A stretch of DNA of 64,000 nucleotides, from positions 186,001 through 250,000 of the forward strand of contig NZ_JAIHON010000008.1 in assembly GCF_021173675.1 (NCBI RefSeq), read 5' to 3'. The DNA is from Streptomyces lincolnensis. GTDB taxonomy: Bacteria; Actinomycetota; Actinomycetes; Streptomycetales; Streptomycetaceae. Below are positions 16,493-25,739 of this stretch, piece after piece. The notes beneath the pieces were generated by a model. It worked only from the letters and a program-made list of their open reading frames with translations. It was not told where the DNA came from and ran no database searches. Positions within the stretch are counted from its first letter, which is position 1. Each line of letters opens with the position of its first letter. The translations under genes and the position numbers were made by a program.

Positions 16493-17878
16493 ATGGCCGC
16501 AAGGCCTCTCGTCGCGCGGCAGCCGAACGAACGGTTGCAGGCGCTCATCCAGGAAGCGGGTTGCTCGAACGCCGGGCTGGCCCGCAGGGTCAACATGTGC
16601 GGCGCCGAGCACGGTCTCGACCTGCGCTACGACAAGACCTCCGTCGCGCGCTGGCTGCGAGGCCAGCAGCCGCGGGGCCGCGCCCCGGCGATCATCGCGG
16701 AGGCGCTCGGCCGCAAGCTCGGCCGTACGGTCACGATCGACGAGATCGGCATGGCCAACGGCAAGAACCTCGCCTCGGGGGTCGGCCTCCAGTTCTCGCC
16801 GACGGTACTGGGGGCCATCGAGCAGGTGTGTGAGCTGTGGCGCAGTGACGTGGGGCGGCGGGACTTCCTGTCCGGCTCCTCCGTCGCCGCGTCGGCGCTG
16901 GTCGAGCCCAGCCGCGACTGGCTGATCTCCTCGCCGGACTCGCAGGTCTCGCGCGCGGCCGGGCCCCGGGTGGGGCAGTCCGACGTGGCGGCCGTGCGCG
17001 CGATGACACAGGCGCTGGTCGACCTCGACCACCAGTACGGCAGCGGGCACGTACGCCCGGTCGTCGTGCACTACCTCAACAGTGTCGTCTCCGGGCTGCT
17101 GGCGGGGTCGTACCGGGAGGCGGTCGGGCGGGACCTGTTCGCCGCGGTGGCCCGACTGACCGAGCTGGCCGGCTACATGGCCGTCGACACCGGCCAACCG
17201 GGCCTGGCCCAGCGGTACTACATCCAGGCGCTCCGGCTCGCCCAGGCGGCCGGCGACCGCGGCTACGGCGGGTACGTCCTGGCCGCGTCCATGAGCCACC
17301 TCGCCGCGCAGCTCGGAAACCCGCGGGAGATCGCGCAGTTGGCGCGGGCGGCGCAGGAGGGGGCGCGCGGGCGGGTGACTCCTCGGGCGGAGGCGATGTT
17401 CCACGCGGCGGAGGCCCGGGGGCACGCGCTGATGGGCGACGTGCGGGCGGCGCAGGGCGCGTCGGGGCGCGCGGTGAGCGCGCTGGAGCAGGCGGATCCG
17501 GCGGCCGGGGACGACCCGGCGTGGATCGCGCACTTCGACGAGGCCTATCTCGCCGACGAGTTGGCGCACTGCCACCGCGACCTCGGGCAGGCGGAGGCGG
17601 CGGCGCGGGCCGCGCAGGAGTCCCTGGACGGCCTCCCCGAGACCAAGGCGCGCCGGCGAGCGATCGGTTACGTCCTGCTGGCGACCGCCCAGGTGCAGCA
17701 GCGGGAGGTGGAACAGGCCTGTGCCACCGGTCTGAAGGCCGTGGAACTCCTGGAGACCCTGCGGTCCAACCGGGGCGCCGAGTACCTGGACGACTTCCAG
17801 CAGCGGCTGGAGCCGTTCCGGGACGAGCCCGTGGTAAGGGAGTTCGGGGCTCGCCTGGACCTTCAGGCGGCCGCGTGA
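16493..17878 (+). CDS. NsdA-like transcriptional regulator with TPR-type repeats
   Basis: 461 residues. The N-terminus carries a helix-turn-helix-like segment (CSNAGLARRVNMCGAEHGLD ... SVARWLRGQQPRG). The central and C-terminal parts are helical repeats of TPR type (YYIQALRLAQAAGDRGYGGYV, DELAHCHRDLGQAEAAARAAQ). This matches the NsdA family of Streptomyces regulators that affect sporulation and antibiotic production. ATG 16493 follows AGGGGG; the frame is open upstream but without similarity. The 284-bp divergent region upstream contains GGAAC-N17-GTC, which loosely resembles an ECF promoter. Confidence 0.8.
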   Translation: MAARPLVARQPNERLQALIQEAGCSNAGLARRVNMCGAEHGLDLRYDKTSVARWLRGQQPRGRAPAIIAEALGRKLGRTVTIDEIGMANGKNLASGVGLQFSPTVLGAIEQVCELWRSDVGRRDFLSGSSVAASALVEPSRDWLISSPDSQVSRAAGPRVGQSDVAAVRAMTQALVDLDHQYGSGHVRPVVVHYLNSVVSGLLAGSYREAVGRDLFAAVARLTELAGYMAVDTGQPGLAQRYYIQALRLAQAAGDRGYGGYVLAASMSHLAAQLGNPREIAQLARAAQEGARGRVTPRAEAMFHAAEARGHALMGDVRAAQGASGRAVSALEQADPAAGDDPAWIAHFDEAYLADELAHCHRDLGQAEAAARAAQESLDGLPETKARRRAIGYVLLATAQVQQREVEQACATGLKAVELLETLRSNRGAEYLDDFQQRLEPFRDEPVVREFGARLDLQAAA

Positions 17879-18048
17879 AAGGAGCCCGTTCCAAGGCGTG
17901 AGGGGCCGGTTCCGTCGCTGCGGCCGTGGTGATCTGTTACCGCGGTCACAGGGACGCAGGTCACCTCATGTGCTGCGTAGCACCTGGCTCCGGGGACCCG
18001 GTAGCGTGAGCCGACGATTCCGAAGGTCCCCCATTAGTAGGAGTCCCG

Positions 18049-20079
18049 GTGACGCAGAGTGGACAGGGCGAGGAGCCCTCAGCGCGCGAAGCGCGCGAAG
18101 GCATCGTGCTGCCCTCCGACGGCGGGGAACCCCTGCTGCCGGGAATGACGGGCGGCTACGGGGGCCGCCCCGGCCCGCAGCAGCCCCGGACACCCGACCC
18201 GACGCCCGGGTACGGCCAGTCCCCCTCCGGTTCGGCGTACGACCAGGTCTACGGGCAGGCGTCCGCGGAGCCGCAGGGACAGGCGCCCGGGCAGCCGCCC
18301 GCGTCGGCACCGGCCGGCGGCCAGGCCTGGGGCACGCCCTGGGGACCCGACCAGCAGCAGGGCGACGCCCAGCAGCAGGATCCGGCCCACCAGCCTCAAC
18401 AGCAGGGACAGGGCTGGTCGTCGCAGCCCGCGCCGTCCTGGGGCACCCCCGAGCAGAACAACCAGGCGCCCTCCGCCCACTGGAGCCAGCAGGAGACCCC
18501 GGGCGGCATGCCGCCCCAGTCCCAGCCCCAGTCCCAACCGCTGCCCTCCGAGGGCGCGCAGGCCCCGGCGTACGGCGCCGACGCGTACTCCGCGGGGACG
18601 GGCGGCTACTCCGCGGGGACGGGCGCCCCGCAGCAGCCCACCGGGCACGACAGCAACCCGCCCACCTCGTACTACCTGCCGCCCGTCAGACCGGACGCGC
18701 AGCCTCCCGCCCCGCAGGCCGACGCCTACGGCTCCCCCCTGCCGCCCGAGACGGGCCACCACGGCGCCCGGCACACCGGCGGCTACGACCCGCACGCCGG
18801 CGGCGCTCCGATGCCCCCCGCGAGCCCCTACGACTCCCCGGCAGGGGGAGCGCCCCTGCCTCCCGCCCAGCCCTACGACGGTCACGCGGGCGGGACCCCG
18901 ATGCCGCCCGCCGGGCACGGTGCCCAGGGCGGGCCGCTGCCGGCCGCCCGCCACGCGGCACCCGGTTCCGGGCCGCTGCCGCCCGCCGACGAGGGCGCCA
19001 CACAGTACATACCGCCGGTCGCGGCCGACGCCGGTCCGGAAGGCGTGACCCAGTACATACCGCCGGTCGGCCCCGGGGCGCTGCCGCCGGAGACGGACAC
19101 CGCGCCGTCCGGTGAGTCGACGCAGTTCCTGGGCCGTACGCCGAGGGACGGATCCCGGCCCGGAGCGGGCCCGCTGCCCGCGGCCAACCCGGACGCCGAG
19201 GCCACGCAGTACATCGCGCTCGTGCCCGGCCAGCAGCCCGCGGGCATGCCGCACGGCGGGGACCGGCAGCCGCCCTCCGAGTTCGACAACCTCTTCCGCA
19301 GCGACCCCGGCCCGGCCGGGGCCACCCAGCACATGCCCCGCATCCAGCAGCCCGAGCCGGCCCCGGCCGGACCGTCGGGGTACTTCCCCCCGGGGGCGGA
19401 CGGCGGCCGTCCGGGCGGTTACGACGACGGGGGACGCGGCCGGGGCGGTCGTAGCAGATCGCGGGTGCCGGTGATCGCCGCCGTCGGCATCGGGATCGCC
19501 GTCCTGGGGATCGGCGCCGGGGCACTGCTCGCCGGGGGCGGGGGTGGTGACCAGAAGGACGACAAGAACCAGCCCGTCTCCGCCACGGCTCCCGCGGACG
19601 AGTCCGCCTCGCCGTCGGCCGATCCGGCGGAGCAGCAGGCGGTCGCGCTGGACAAGCTGCTCGCGGACAGCGGCAGCAGCCGGACGACCGTGATCAACGC
19701 CGTGGAGGACGTGAAGTCCTGCAAGGACCTGGGCCAGGCGGCCAAGGACCTGCGGGGCGCGGCCCGGCAGCGCACCGGTCTGGTGACCCGGCTGTCCGGG
19801 ATCTCGGTCGACAGGCTGCCCGGGCACGCGGCGCTGACCGACGCCCTCACCAAGGCCTGGCAGGCGTCCGCGTCGGCCGACAACCACTACGCGGCCTGGG
19901 CCGACCAGACGGCCGGCAAGAAGGGCTGCAAGAAGGGCAGGGCCGTCGTCACCGGCCAGACCCAGGCCGGCAACCGGGCGAGCGGCACCGCCAGCACCGA
20001 GAAGGTCGAGGCGGCCAAGCTGTGGAACGCGATCGCGAAGACCTACGGCCTGACCGAACGGCAGCCCACCCAGCTGTGA
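18049..20079 (+). CDS. Large Pro/Gly/Gln-rich single-pass membrane protein
   Basis: 676 residues from a GTG preceded by TAGGAGT. The first about 460 residues are low-complexity (Pro, Gly, Gln, Ala) and presumably cytoplasmic. Five copies of a [ASV]TQ[YFH][ILM] motif occur near bases 19000, 19048, 19117, 19201 and 19321. One membrane helix follows (VPVIAAVGIGIAVLGIGAGA), then an extracytoplasmic domain of about 170 residues with conserved-looking Cys (VKSCKDLGQAAKDL ... KKGCKKGR). No enzyme motif is present. The Thr motifs fit FHA-binding phosphothreonine sites, which is inference. Confidence 0.8.
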   Translation: MTQSGQGEEPSAREAREGIVLPSDGGEPLLPGMTGGYGGRPGPQQPRTPDPTPGYGQSPSGSAYDQVYGQASAEPQGQAPGQPPASAPAGGQAWGTPWGPDQQQGDAQQQDPAHQPQQQGQGWSSQPAPSWGTPEQNNQAPSAHWSQQETPGGMPPQSQPQSQPLPSEGAQAPAYGADAYSAGTGGYSAGTGAPQQPTGHDSNPPTSYYLPPVRPDAQPPAPQADAYGSPLPPETGHHGARHTGGYDPHAGGAPMPPASPYDSPAGGAPLPPAQPYDGHAGGTPMPPAGHGAQGGPLPAARHAAPGSGPLPPADEGATQYIPPVAADAGPEGVTQYIPPVGPGALPPETDTAPSGESTQFLGRTPRDGSRPGAGPLPAANPDAEATQYIALVPGQQPAGMPHGGDRQPPSEFDNLFRSDPGPAGATQHMPRIQQPEPAPAGPSGYFPPGADGGRPGGYDDGGRGRGGRSRSRVPVIAAVGIGIAVLGIGAGALLAGGGGGDQKDDKNQPVSATAPADESASPSADPAEQQAVALDKLLADSGSSRTTVINAVEDVKSCKDLGQAAKDLRGAARQRTGLVTRLSGISVDRLPGHAALTDALTKAWQASASADNHYAAWADQTAGKKGCKKGRAVVTGQTQAGNRASGTASTEKVEAAKLWNAIAKTYGLTERQPTQL

Positions 20080-20125
20080 CCCCGGGCCGGGGCGGACCCG
20101 ACCCGGGCGGCTCGACGCGCCCGGC

Positions 20126-21430
20126 TCAGTCCAGGTCGGCGTTCTTCAGCGTGTCCGTCACGTCGGTGAAGCCCTTCCTGGCGGACACCAGCCGGCCCTC
20201 CCGGACGACCTGGAGGGTCACGTCCGTGTTGACCAGCCGCGGATAGCCGACGGCCGCGAGCGGGCCCTGGAAGCGCCACTTCAGCGTCGGCGTCAGCCCG
20301 CCCGTGGTGACCTCCAGGCCGTTGTCCAGGGCCTTGTGGACAGCGTCGGCGGTCACCTGGCCGCCGCCCAGCGACTCCACGACCTCCTTGAAGGCCGTGT
20401 ACGCGATCCAGGTGGTCTGCACCCCGGCGTCCGCGGCGTCGATGCGGTTGTCGTCGAAGGCCTGCTCGCTGATGACCTTCTTCATCGGATCCCAGCGCGG
20501 GTCGGTCTCCACCGGGTACCAGCCGGTGATGTACGAGCCCTCGTACGGTCCGGACGCGCCGCCGGAGGCGTTGATCATCGTCTGGTCGACGTTGCCGAGC
20601 ACCATCGCGGTGCGGACGTCGGGGTGGTCCTCGCGGGCGCGCCGGAAGGAGTCCATGAAGGTGTCGGTGCGGTCGCCGAGCGCGGGCACCACGCATCCCT
20701 GCTTCGCCGGGTCCGTGGTGGTCCTCTCTAGTGCCCGGTCCGCCTGTGCGGAGTACTCGGTGGCGTCCTCGGCCGCCCGCACGTCCTGGGTGCCCGCGTG
20801 GCCGCCCGCGGTGAGGCCGGAGTCGAGGAGGGAGGGCAGGGCGTCGCCCGCGATGGTGTCGGGCCGGACCAGCGCGACGGGCCCGCAGCCCGTCAGGGCG
20901 CTGCCGAGCCCGGCCAGAAGGGTCGGCTGGCCGCCGTTGACGGGGTAGGACAGCGGGCTGGTGAACTCGTCGGTGGTGAGGCCGTAGCCGCCTATGTAGG
21001 GGATGCCCGCGCCCTCCAGGGGCGGCAGGAACGAGTCGGCGTACTGGCTGTAGGAGCCGACGACCGCGACCACGCCCTCGTCGACCGCGCGCTGGGCGCA
21101 CCGCGCGGCGGCCAGGCTGTCGTTGCGCTCGTTGCAGGTCAGGACGGTGAGCTTGCGGCCGTCGAGACCGCCGTGGGCGTTGACCCAGCGGGCGTAGGCC
21201 TGCGCGAAGGCGGGCATGCCCGGTTTGTTGGTGGCGTTGGTATCCTCCGGGGCCCAGGTCATGACCTTGATCGGATCGTCCCCGGAGCCCCCCGTGGCAC
21301 CGGGGACGACCCCGCATCCGGTGGTGAGCGACACACTCGCCGCGAGTGCTCCCGCCGCCAGGGCGGTGGCTCTGACGGGCCGGGGGAGCTTGGGGAGGAA
21401 GGTGCTGCGTGTGCGTCGCCTGCCGGTCAT
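20126..21430 (-). CDS. Branched-chain-amino-acid-type ABC transporter substrate-binding lipoprotein
   Basis: 434 residues of the periplasmic-binding-protein type 1 (LivJ-like) family. A signal peptide (about residues 17-38) ends in a lipobox-like LTTGC with Cys39 as the lipidation site. The binding domain follows with GTNATNKPG-like and VVGSYSQYADSFLPPLEGAGIPYIG segments. No permease or ATPase genes lie nearby, so it may serve an unlinked transporter or act as a sensor. ATG 21430 (MTGRRRTRS) is the best start; longer frames upstream overlap the divergent gene. Confidence 0.85.
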   Translation of the reverse strand: MTGRRRTRSTFLPKLPRPVRATALAAGALAASVSLTTGCGVVPGATGGSGDDPIKVMTWAPEDTNATNKPGMPAFAQAYARWVNAHGGLDGRKLTVLTCNERNDSLAAARCAQRAVDEGVVAVVGSYSQYADSFLPPLEGAGIPYIGGYGLTTDEFTSPLSYPVNGGQPTLLAGLGSALTGCGPVALVRPDTIAGDALPSLLDSGLTAGGHAGTQDVRAAEDATEYSAQADRALERTTTDPAKQGCVVPALGDRTDTFMDSFRRAREDHPDVRTAMVLGNVDQTMINASGGASGPYEGSYITGWYPVETDPRWDPMKKVISEQAFDDNRIDAADAGVQTTWIAYTAFKEVVESLGGGQVTADAVHKALDNGLEVTTGGLTPTLKWRFQGPLAAVGYPRLVNTDVTLQVVREGRLVSARKGFTDVTDTLKNADLD

Positions 21431-21548
21431 GCGTACACACGCTTCCGTCACACCACTAACCCGGGAGTGACTGTTGGTTATCGACCGGTGACGTGAAGGT
21501 GAACAGGGAGGGGGTCGGGGGACCTCCGAGGAGGGGAACGTACGATCG

Positions 21549-22049
21549 ATGACCGTGCAAGGTTCGGAGAACTCTTCCCGTCGCAGCCGTCGCTCGGCCA
21601 CCATGGGCGGCATGCCACTCAACGACATGCCGTGGTGGCGCTGGCGCAGCAATGTGCGCTCCGCGCTGCACATGCTCTCCGACCCCGTGTTCCAGCGGGA
21701 CGTCTGGCTGGCGGGCGCGGACGGGTACGGAGACGTGACCGACGCGGTGTACCGCCTGGTCGAGGACACCTGGCTGGACAACTGGTCCGCCGAGAAGTAC
21801 GTCGGCACGATCTTCCGGGACTCCCAGGAGGCGGCCCTCGTCGACACCGCCGTCCTGCGGGTGCTGCGGATCATGCACCAGGTCGGTCCCGACGCCCCGG
21901 TCTCCGCCTACATGGACCACCAGGGCTGGCCGGACGCGGTCCGCGCGGCCCGGGACGCGCACGTGCGGATGGCGACGGCCGACAGCGAGGACCCGGACGC
22001 GCCGCCGCGCACGCTGGAGGTGCTGCGGATCATGACGCGCTCCGCGTAG
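21549..22049 (+). CDS. SCO4402-family conserved hypothetical protein
   Basis: 166 residues with conserved blocks MPWWRWRSNVRSALHMLSDP, DAVYRLVEDTWLDNWSAEKY and AYMDHQGWPDAVRAARDAH. It matches the actinobacterial family named after SCO4402, for which I know no function. No signal peptide, membrane segment or catalytic motif is visible. The first 21 residues before MPLNDMPWW are basic and variable, so translation could start at ATG 21603 or 21612. Its start region faces the divergent binding-protein gene. Confidence 0.8.
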   Translation: MTVQGSENSSRRSRRSATMGGMPLNDMPWWRWRSNVRSALHMLSDPVFQRDVWLAGADGYGDVTDAVYRLVEDTWLDNWSAEKYVGTIFRDSQEAALVDTAVLRVLRIMHQVGPDAPVSAYMDHQGWPDAVRAARDAHVRMATADSEDPDAPPRTLEVLRIMTRSA

Positions 22050-22147
22050 TGGCGTGTTCCGGTCGGTGGCGTGTTCCGAGTGGTTTGAGGTCCGCGTGGC
22101 GAGACAGCGGGCCGGTGGGGGTGGCGTGATATGCGACCCTGTCCTGC

Positions 22148-23026
22148 ATGAACGCGCAGTCCGGTCAAGCCGCCTCCTCCGACCAGTACGTCCTCACCCT
22201 CGCCTGCCCCGACAAGCAGGGCATCGTGCACGCCGTGTCGAGCTACCTCTTCATGACCGGCTGCAACATCGAGGACAGCCAGCAGTTCGGCGACCACGAC
22301 ACGGGGCTGTTCTTCATGCGCGTCCACTTCTCGGCGGAGCCGCCGGTGACGGTGGACAAGCTCCGGGCCAGCTTCACGGCGATCGGTGACGCCTTCCAGA
22401 TGGACTGGCAGATCCACCGGGCCGAGGACCGCATGCGGATCGTCCTCATGGTCAGCAAGTTCGGCCACTGCCTGAACGACCTGCTGTTCCGCGCCCGCAT
22501 CGGGGCACTGCCCGTCGAGATCGCCGCGGTGGTGTCCAACCACACCGACTACGCCGAGCTCGTGAAGTCCTACGACATTCCCTTCCACCACATTCCGGTC
22601 ACGAAGGACACCAAGGCCGAGGCGGAGGCGCGGCTGCTGGAGCTGGTGCGGGAGCAGGACGTCGAGCTGGTCGTCCTCGCCCGGTACATGCAGGTGCTCT
22701 CCGACGACCTGTGCAAGCAGCTCAGCGGGCGGATCATCAACATCCACCACTCGTTCCTGCCGAGCTTCAAGGGCGCGAAGCCGTATCACCAGGCCCATGC
22801 GCGGGGTGTGAAGCTGATCGGGGCGACGGCGCATTACGTGACCGCGGACCTTGATGAGGGGCCGATCATCGAGCAGGAGGTCGAGCGGGTGGGGCACGAT
22901 GTCACGCCGGACCAACTGGTGGCGATCGGGCGGGACGTCGAGTGCCAGGCGCTGGCGCGGGCCGTGAAGTGGCATGCGGAGCGGCGGATCCTGTTGAACG
23001 GGCGGCGGACGGTTGTGTTCGCCTAG
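22148..23026 (+). CDS. purU: Formyltetrahydrofolate deformylase
   Basis: 292-residue PurU, which hydrolyses 10-formyl-THF to THF and formate and balances one-carbon pools for purine synthesis. An N-terminal ACT domain (LACPDKQGIVHAVSSYLFMTG) precedes the formyltransferase-fold domain with VVSNHTDYAELVKSYDIPFHH, the catalytic Asn-His-Asp set around NIHHSFLPSFKGAKPYHQA and AHYVTADLDEGPIIEQ. Length is normal. It is monocistronic and followed by a large inverted repeat. Confidence 0.95.
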   Translation: MNAQSGQAASSDQYVLTLACPDKQGIVHAVSSYLFMTGCNIEDSQQFGDHDTGLFFMRVHFSAEPPVTVDKLRASFTAIGDAFQMDWQIHRAEDRMRIVLMVSKFGHCLNDLLFRARIGALPVEIAAVVSNHTDYAELVKSYDIPFHHIPVTKDTKAEAEARLLELVREQDVELVVLARYMQVLSDDLCKQLSGRIINIHHSFLPSFKGAKPYHQAHARGVKLIGATAHYVTADLDEGPIIEQEVERVGHDVTPDQLVAIGRDVECQALARAVKWHAERRILLNGRRTVVFA

Positions 23027-23033
23027 GAGCTCG

Positions 23034-23173
23034 GGGGTTCTTGTCGTCTGGCGGCTGCGGGTGGTTCGTGGTCGCTCGCGCAGTTCCCCGCGCCCCAAAG
23101 AGGTTGGGCAGCTGGTCCCACCTTTTTAGGGGCGCGGGGAACCGCGCGACCAGCCCCACTCACCCGCACCCGC
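23034..23173. repeat. Large inverted repeat built from two copies of the dispersed element
   Basis: A left arm (23051-23096, ending GCGCAGTTCCCCGCGCCCC) and a right arm (23127-23173, starting AGGGGCGCGGGGAACCGCGC) pair over 18 of 19 core bases and more loosely beyond. The left arm with its leading CTCGGGGGTTCTTGTCGT resembles the copy at 35153 over about 70 bp. It lies between the convergent purU and anti-sigma genes, so it probably doubles as a terminator. Confidence 0.7.
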
Positions 23174-23193
23174 CGACGAACCGCAACCCGCCC

Positions 23194-24816
23194 CTACATC
23201 CGGCTCAACGCCGCCGCAGCGAACAGTACGTCCCTGATCGCGTCCCGATCCCCCTGCTGACCCGCCGCCGCCTCCTCCGGTGACACATGACCCGCGGCGA
23301 GATGACAGAACTCCACCCCGTCCAACGCCACGTGCGCGACCTCCCGCTCGGCGGAGCCCACCGCGCCGGGGGAGTCGAGGGGGATGAGCCAGTTGCCGCC
23401 GCCGTGGCCCTCGATCTCCAGGCGGAGGCTGCGGCCGGGCTCGCCGGCGGGGACGAGGTGGCGGCCCGCGGCCGGCGCGGCGAGGCCGCTCTGCCGGCGC
23501 GCCGCGAGGACGGCGGGCAGCATGCGGGCCGCGAGGTCGATCATGCGGTTGAGGTGGCGGGCGGAGGGCGCGGCGTACGGGTAGTCGACCGCCTCGGCGA
23601 TGTCCTCCGCGTGGACCCAGCACTCGAAGGCACGGTCGAGCATCGCGTCGTGCAGGGGCAGCTCGAAGTCGCCGTAGGAGACGGCCAGCCGGCCGGTGGT
23701 GCCGCCCGTGAAGGAGACCGTGCGCACCAGATCGTGGCTCTGCTCGCGCCAGGGCGCGCGCACGGACCGGGTCGGCGGGTAGTGGGAGGCACGCCAGTAC
23801 GCCTCGGTGCGCGCGTCGGGCGTCGGGGCCTCGGCGGCGGCGTCGCCCAGCGGGTCGTCGAGGCCGAGGGCGACCGCGACCAGGCCGTCGACGGTCAGCA
23901 GGTGGGAGATGACCCCGGCGACCGTCGTGCGGCGGCTGGCCTGTCCGGTGCCCTCGAACCAGCGCAGGCGGACCGGCGCGTGCCACTCGGCGTCGCCGAA
24001 GTCCTGGAGCAGCGCGTCCAGGCGGGCGGTCTCCGCGTCGTACGGCGTCGCCCACTCGGGCACCGGGATGCGCGGCGGGCGCCGGTCCAGGCAGCTGTCC
24101 AGGACGCGGGTGCGCAGGCCGGGGTCCAGGTCGAGGCTTTCGGGGCGCTGGAGCAGGCCGACCGCCTCGCGCAGCCGCAGTGCCTCGTCCGCGCAGCTGC
24201 CGCAGTCGCCGAGGTGTTCCTCGACGGCGAGCGTCTCCTCCGGCGAGCAGGCGGACAGCGCCCAGGCCCCCAGGAGCGCCTTCAGGACGCGGTGCTCCAG
24301 GACGAGCGGGGCGGGCGGCGGTGCCAGGTCACCCAGCTCCTCCAGCGTGGGCAGCGGACGCCCGCTGTCCTCGACGGAGGCACGGGGCATGGGTATGCGG
24401 GGCGGGCGGTCCGGGTCGGGGGTGTCACCGTTCCCGGAGCCGTCGGGACCATTCGGACCGCCGGAGCCGTCCGGGCCGCCGGGATCGCCGGGCCCGCCCT
24501 GACCCGAGGAGCCGGAGGCGCCGGTGCCTCCCGGGCCGGAATCGCCCGACTCGCCGGGGTGGCCCGGGAGGCCGGGGCCGCTCGGGCTGCCGGGCCCGCC
24601 AAGGCCGTTGGGACCATTCGGAGCGCCGGAACTGTCCCGGCCGCCGGGCCCACCGGGGCCGCCCGGGCGAGCGGGACCGCCACGGCCGCCGCAGGTGTCA
24701 GGGCCGTCGGTGTGGTGCTTCCACGGCTCCTGACAGTCGCCGGTGTTCTCCCCGTGCTCCTTGTCCTCGGCGTCGTCGGGACCGTCGTACGCCTCGAAGC
24801 GGCCGGCTCCGCTCAC
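23194..24816 (-). CDS. Anti-sigma factor: collagen-like region, zinc finger and MDMPI-like domain
   Basis: 540 residues. After a Gly/Pro-rich, collagen-like stretch (about residues 43-132) comes the anti-sigma zinc motif H-x3-C-x2-C in EEHLGDCGSCADEA (about residue 205). A domain resembling the mycothiol-dependent maleylpyruvate isomerase N-terminal fold follows (RLDALLQDFGDAEWHAPVRL ... AGVISHLLTVDGLVAVAL). The ATG overlaps the ECF sigma gene stop (ATGA), so the pair is co-translated, and the protein should hold its sigma factor inactive, perhaps in a thiol- or mycothiol-responsive way (inference). The collagen-like insert is unusual for a cytosolic regulator. Confidence 0.85.
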   Translation of the reverse strand: MSGAGRFEAYDGPDDAEDKEHGENTGDCQEPWKHHTDGPDTCGGRGGPARPGGPGGPGGRDSSGAPNGPNGLGGPGSPSGPGLPGHPGESGDSGPGGTGASGSSGQGGPGDPGGPDGSGGPNGPDGSGNGDTPDPDRPPRIPMPRASVEDSGRPLPTLEELGDLAPPPAPLVLEHRVLKALLGAWALSACSPEETLAVEEHLGDCGSCADEALRLREAVGLLQRPESLDLDPGLRTRVLDSCLDRRPPRIPVPEWATPYDAETARLDALLQDFGDAEWHAPVRLRWFEGTGQASRRTTVAGVISHLLTVDGLVAVALGLDDPLGDAAAEAPTPDARTEAYWRASHYPPTRSVRAPWREQSHDLVRTVSFTGGTTGRLAVSYGDFELPLHDAMLDRAFECWVHAEDIAEAVDYPYAAPSARHLNRMIDLAARMLPAVLAARRQSGLAAPAAGRHLVPAGEPGRSLRLEIEGHGGGNWLIPLDSPGAVGSAEREVAHVALDGVEFCHLAAGHVSPEEAAAGQQGDRDAIRDVLFAAAALSRM

Positions 24817-25394
24817 GCGGCACCCCCGTATCCGGGCGGTGCCCCGGGGGCCGCGGAGTCGTGGGCCGTGGCCAGCAGTTGCAGGCCGAGGCGGAGGCGG
24901 CGGCGGGCCTCGTCCTCGGTGACGCCGAGGTCGGCGGCGGTCTGGCGGTAGTCGCGGCGCTGGAAGTAGGCCAGCTCCAGGGCGGCGCGCAGCGGGACGG
25001 GCATGGCCTGGACGATGTAGTCGGCGCGGGCGGCGACCGAGGCGTGGCGGACCTTCAGCTCCAGGTCCTCGGTGGAGCCGTGGCCCTCCTGGGCGAGCGC
25101 GGCGGTCTCGGTGGCGCGCAGCCGCTGCACCGCGAGGCGGTGGGTGAGGCCGGCGACCCAGGAGCGCAGGGGGCCCTGCTTGGGGTCGTAGGCGTCGGGG
25201 TGTTCCCAGACGTGGACGAAGACCTCGCGGGTGATGCCGTCGGCGGCGCGTTCGTCGCCGAGCACGCGGTGGGCCAGGCCGTGCACCAGGGAGGCGAACC
25301 GGTCGTAGAGCTCGCCGAGGGCGGCCGCCTCACCGCGTGCGAGTCGCTGCTGCATCTTGCGGTCCCAGCGGGGCGGTGCGTCCTTCTTCGCCAT
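24813..25394 (-). CDS. ECF RNA polymerase sigma factor
   Basis: 193 residues with region 2 (ALGELYDRFASLVHGLAHRVLGD, FVHVWEHPDAYDP) and region 4 (AALELAYFQRRDYRQTAADLGVTEDEARRRLRLGL). It directs RNA polymerase to an unknown regulon and is controlled by the overlapping zinc-finger anti-sigma factor. The divergent 345-bp region upstream is shared with the STAS gene and may contain its own autoregulated promoter, not identified with certainty. Confidence 0.92.
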   Translation of the reverse strand: MAKKDAPPRWDRKMQQRLARGEAAALGELYDRFASLVHGLAHRVLGDERAADGITREVFVHVWEHPDAYDPKQGPLRSWVAGLTHRLAVQRLRATETAALAQEGHGSTEDLELKVRHASVAARADYIVQAMPVPLRAALELAYFQRRDYRQTAADLGVTEDEARRRLRLGLQLLATAHDSAAPGAPPGYGGAA

Positions 25395-25739
25395 GCGGCC
25401 CCCTCACCCTGCCCGTGTCCCCGTCAAGCCTGCGCCCACCGTCTCCTCGAATGTAGTCGGCACCTCTCCTGGCGCACGCCCCTTTGTGGCAATGTGCGCC
25501 CCCGGAGAGGCCGTGGGTGGTAGTGGACCTTCCTTCTGCCGTCCTGCGGCGTGCCTACCCGCTCGCGCGGCGATCAGACACGATCCATGAACGATCGAAC
25601 AGGATCGAAGGCGACCAGAACAAGCCTCTTTCGATCGGTTTCCGTTTCTGGGCCCGTGTTTCAGGGAACGGCCGCTGGGCAGCCGCGCTGCAAGGAAGCG
25701 TAGGAAAGGCTTCCGTTTGCTTTCCGGCGATCGAAGGGC
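25395..25739. promoter_or_regulatory. Divergent sigma/STAS control region with phased GATC repeats
   Basis: No gene is seen in this 345-bp gap. GATC recurs at 25572, 25582, 25593 and 25603, that is every 10-11 bp, each within a CGATC or GATCG context. GTTTC and GGGAAC elements near 25640-25665 could form an alternative-sigma promoter for the STAS gene. The regulator is unknown. Confidence 0.4.
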
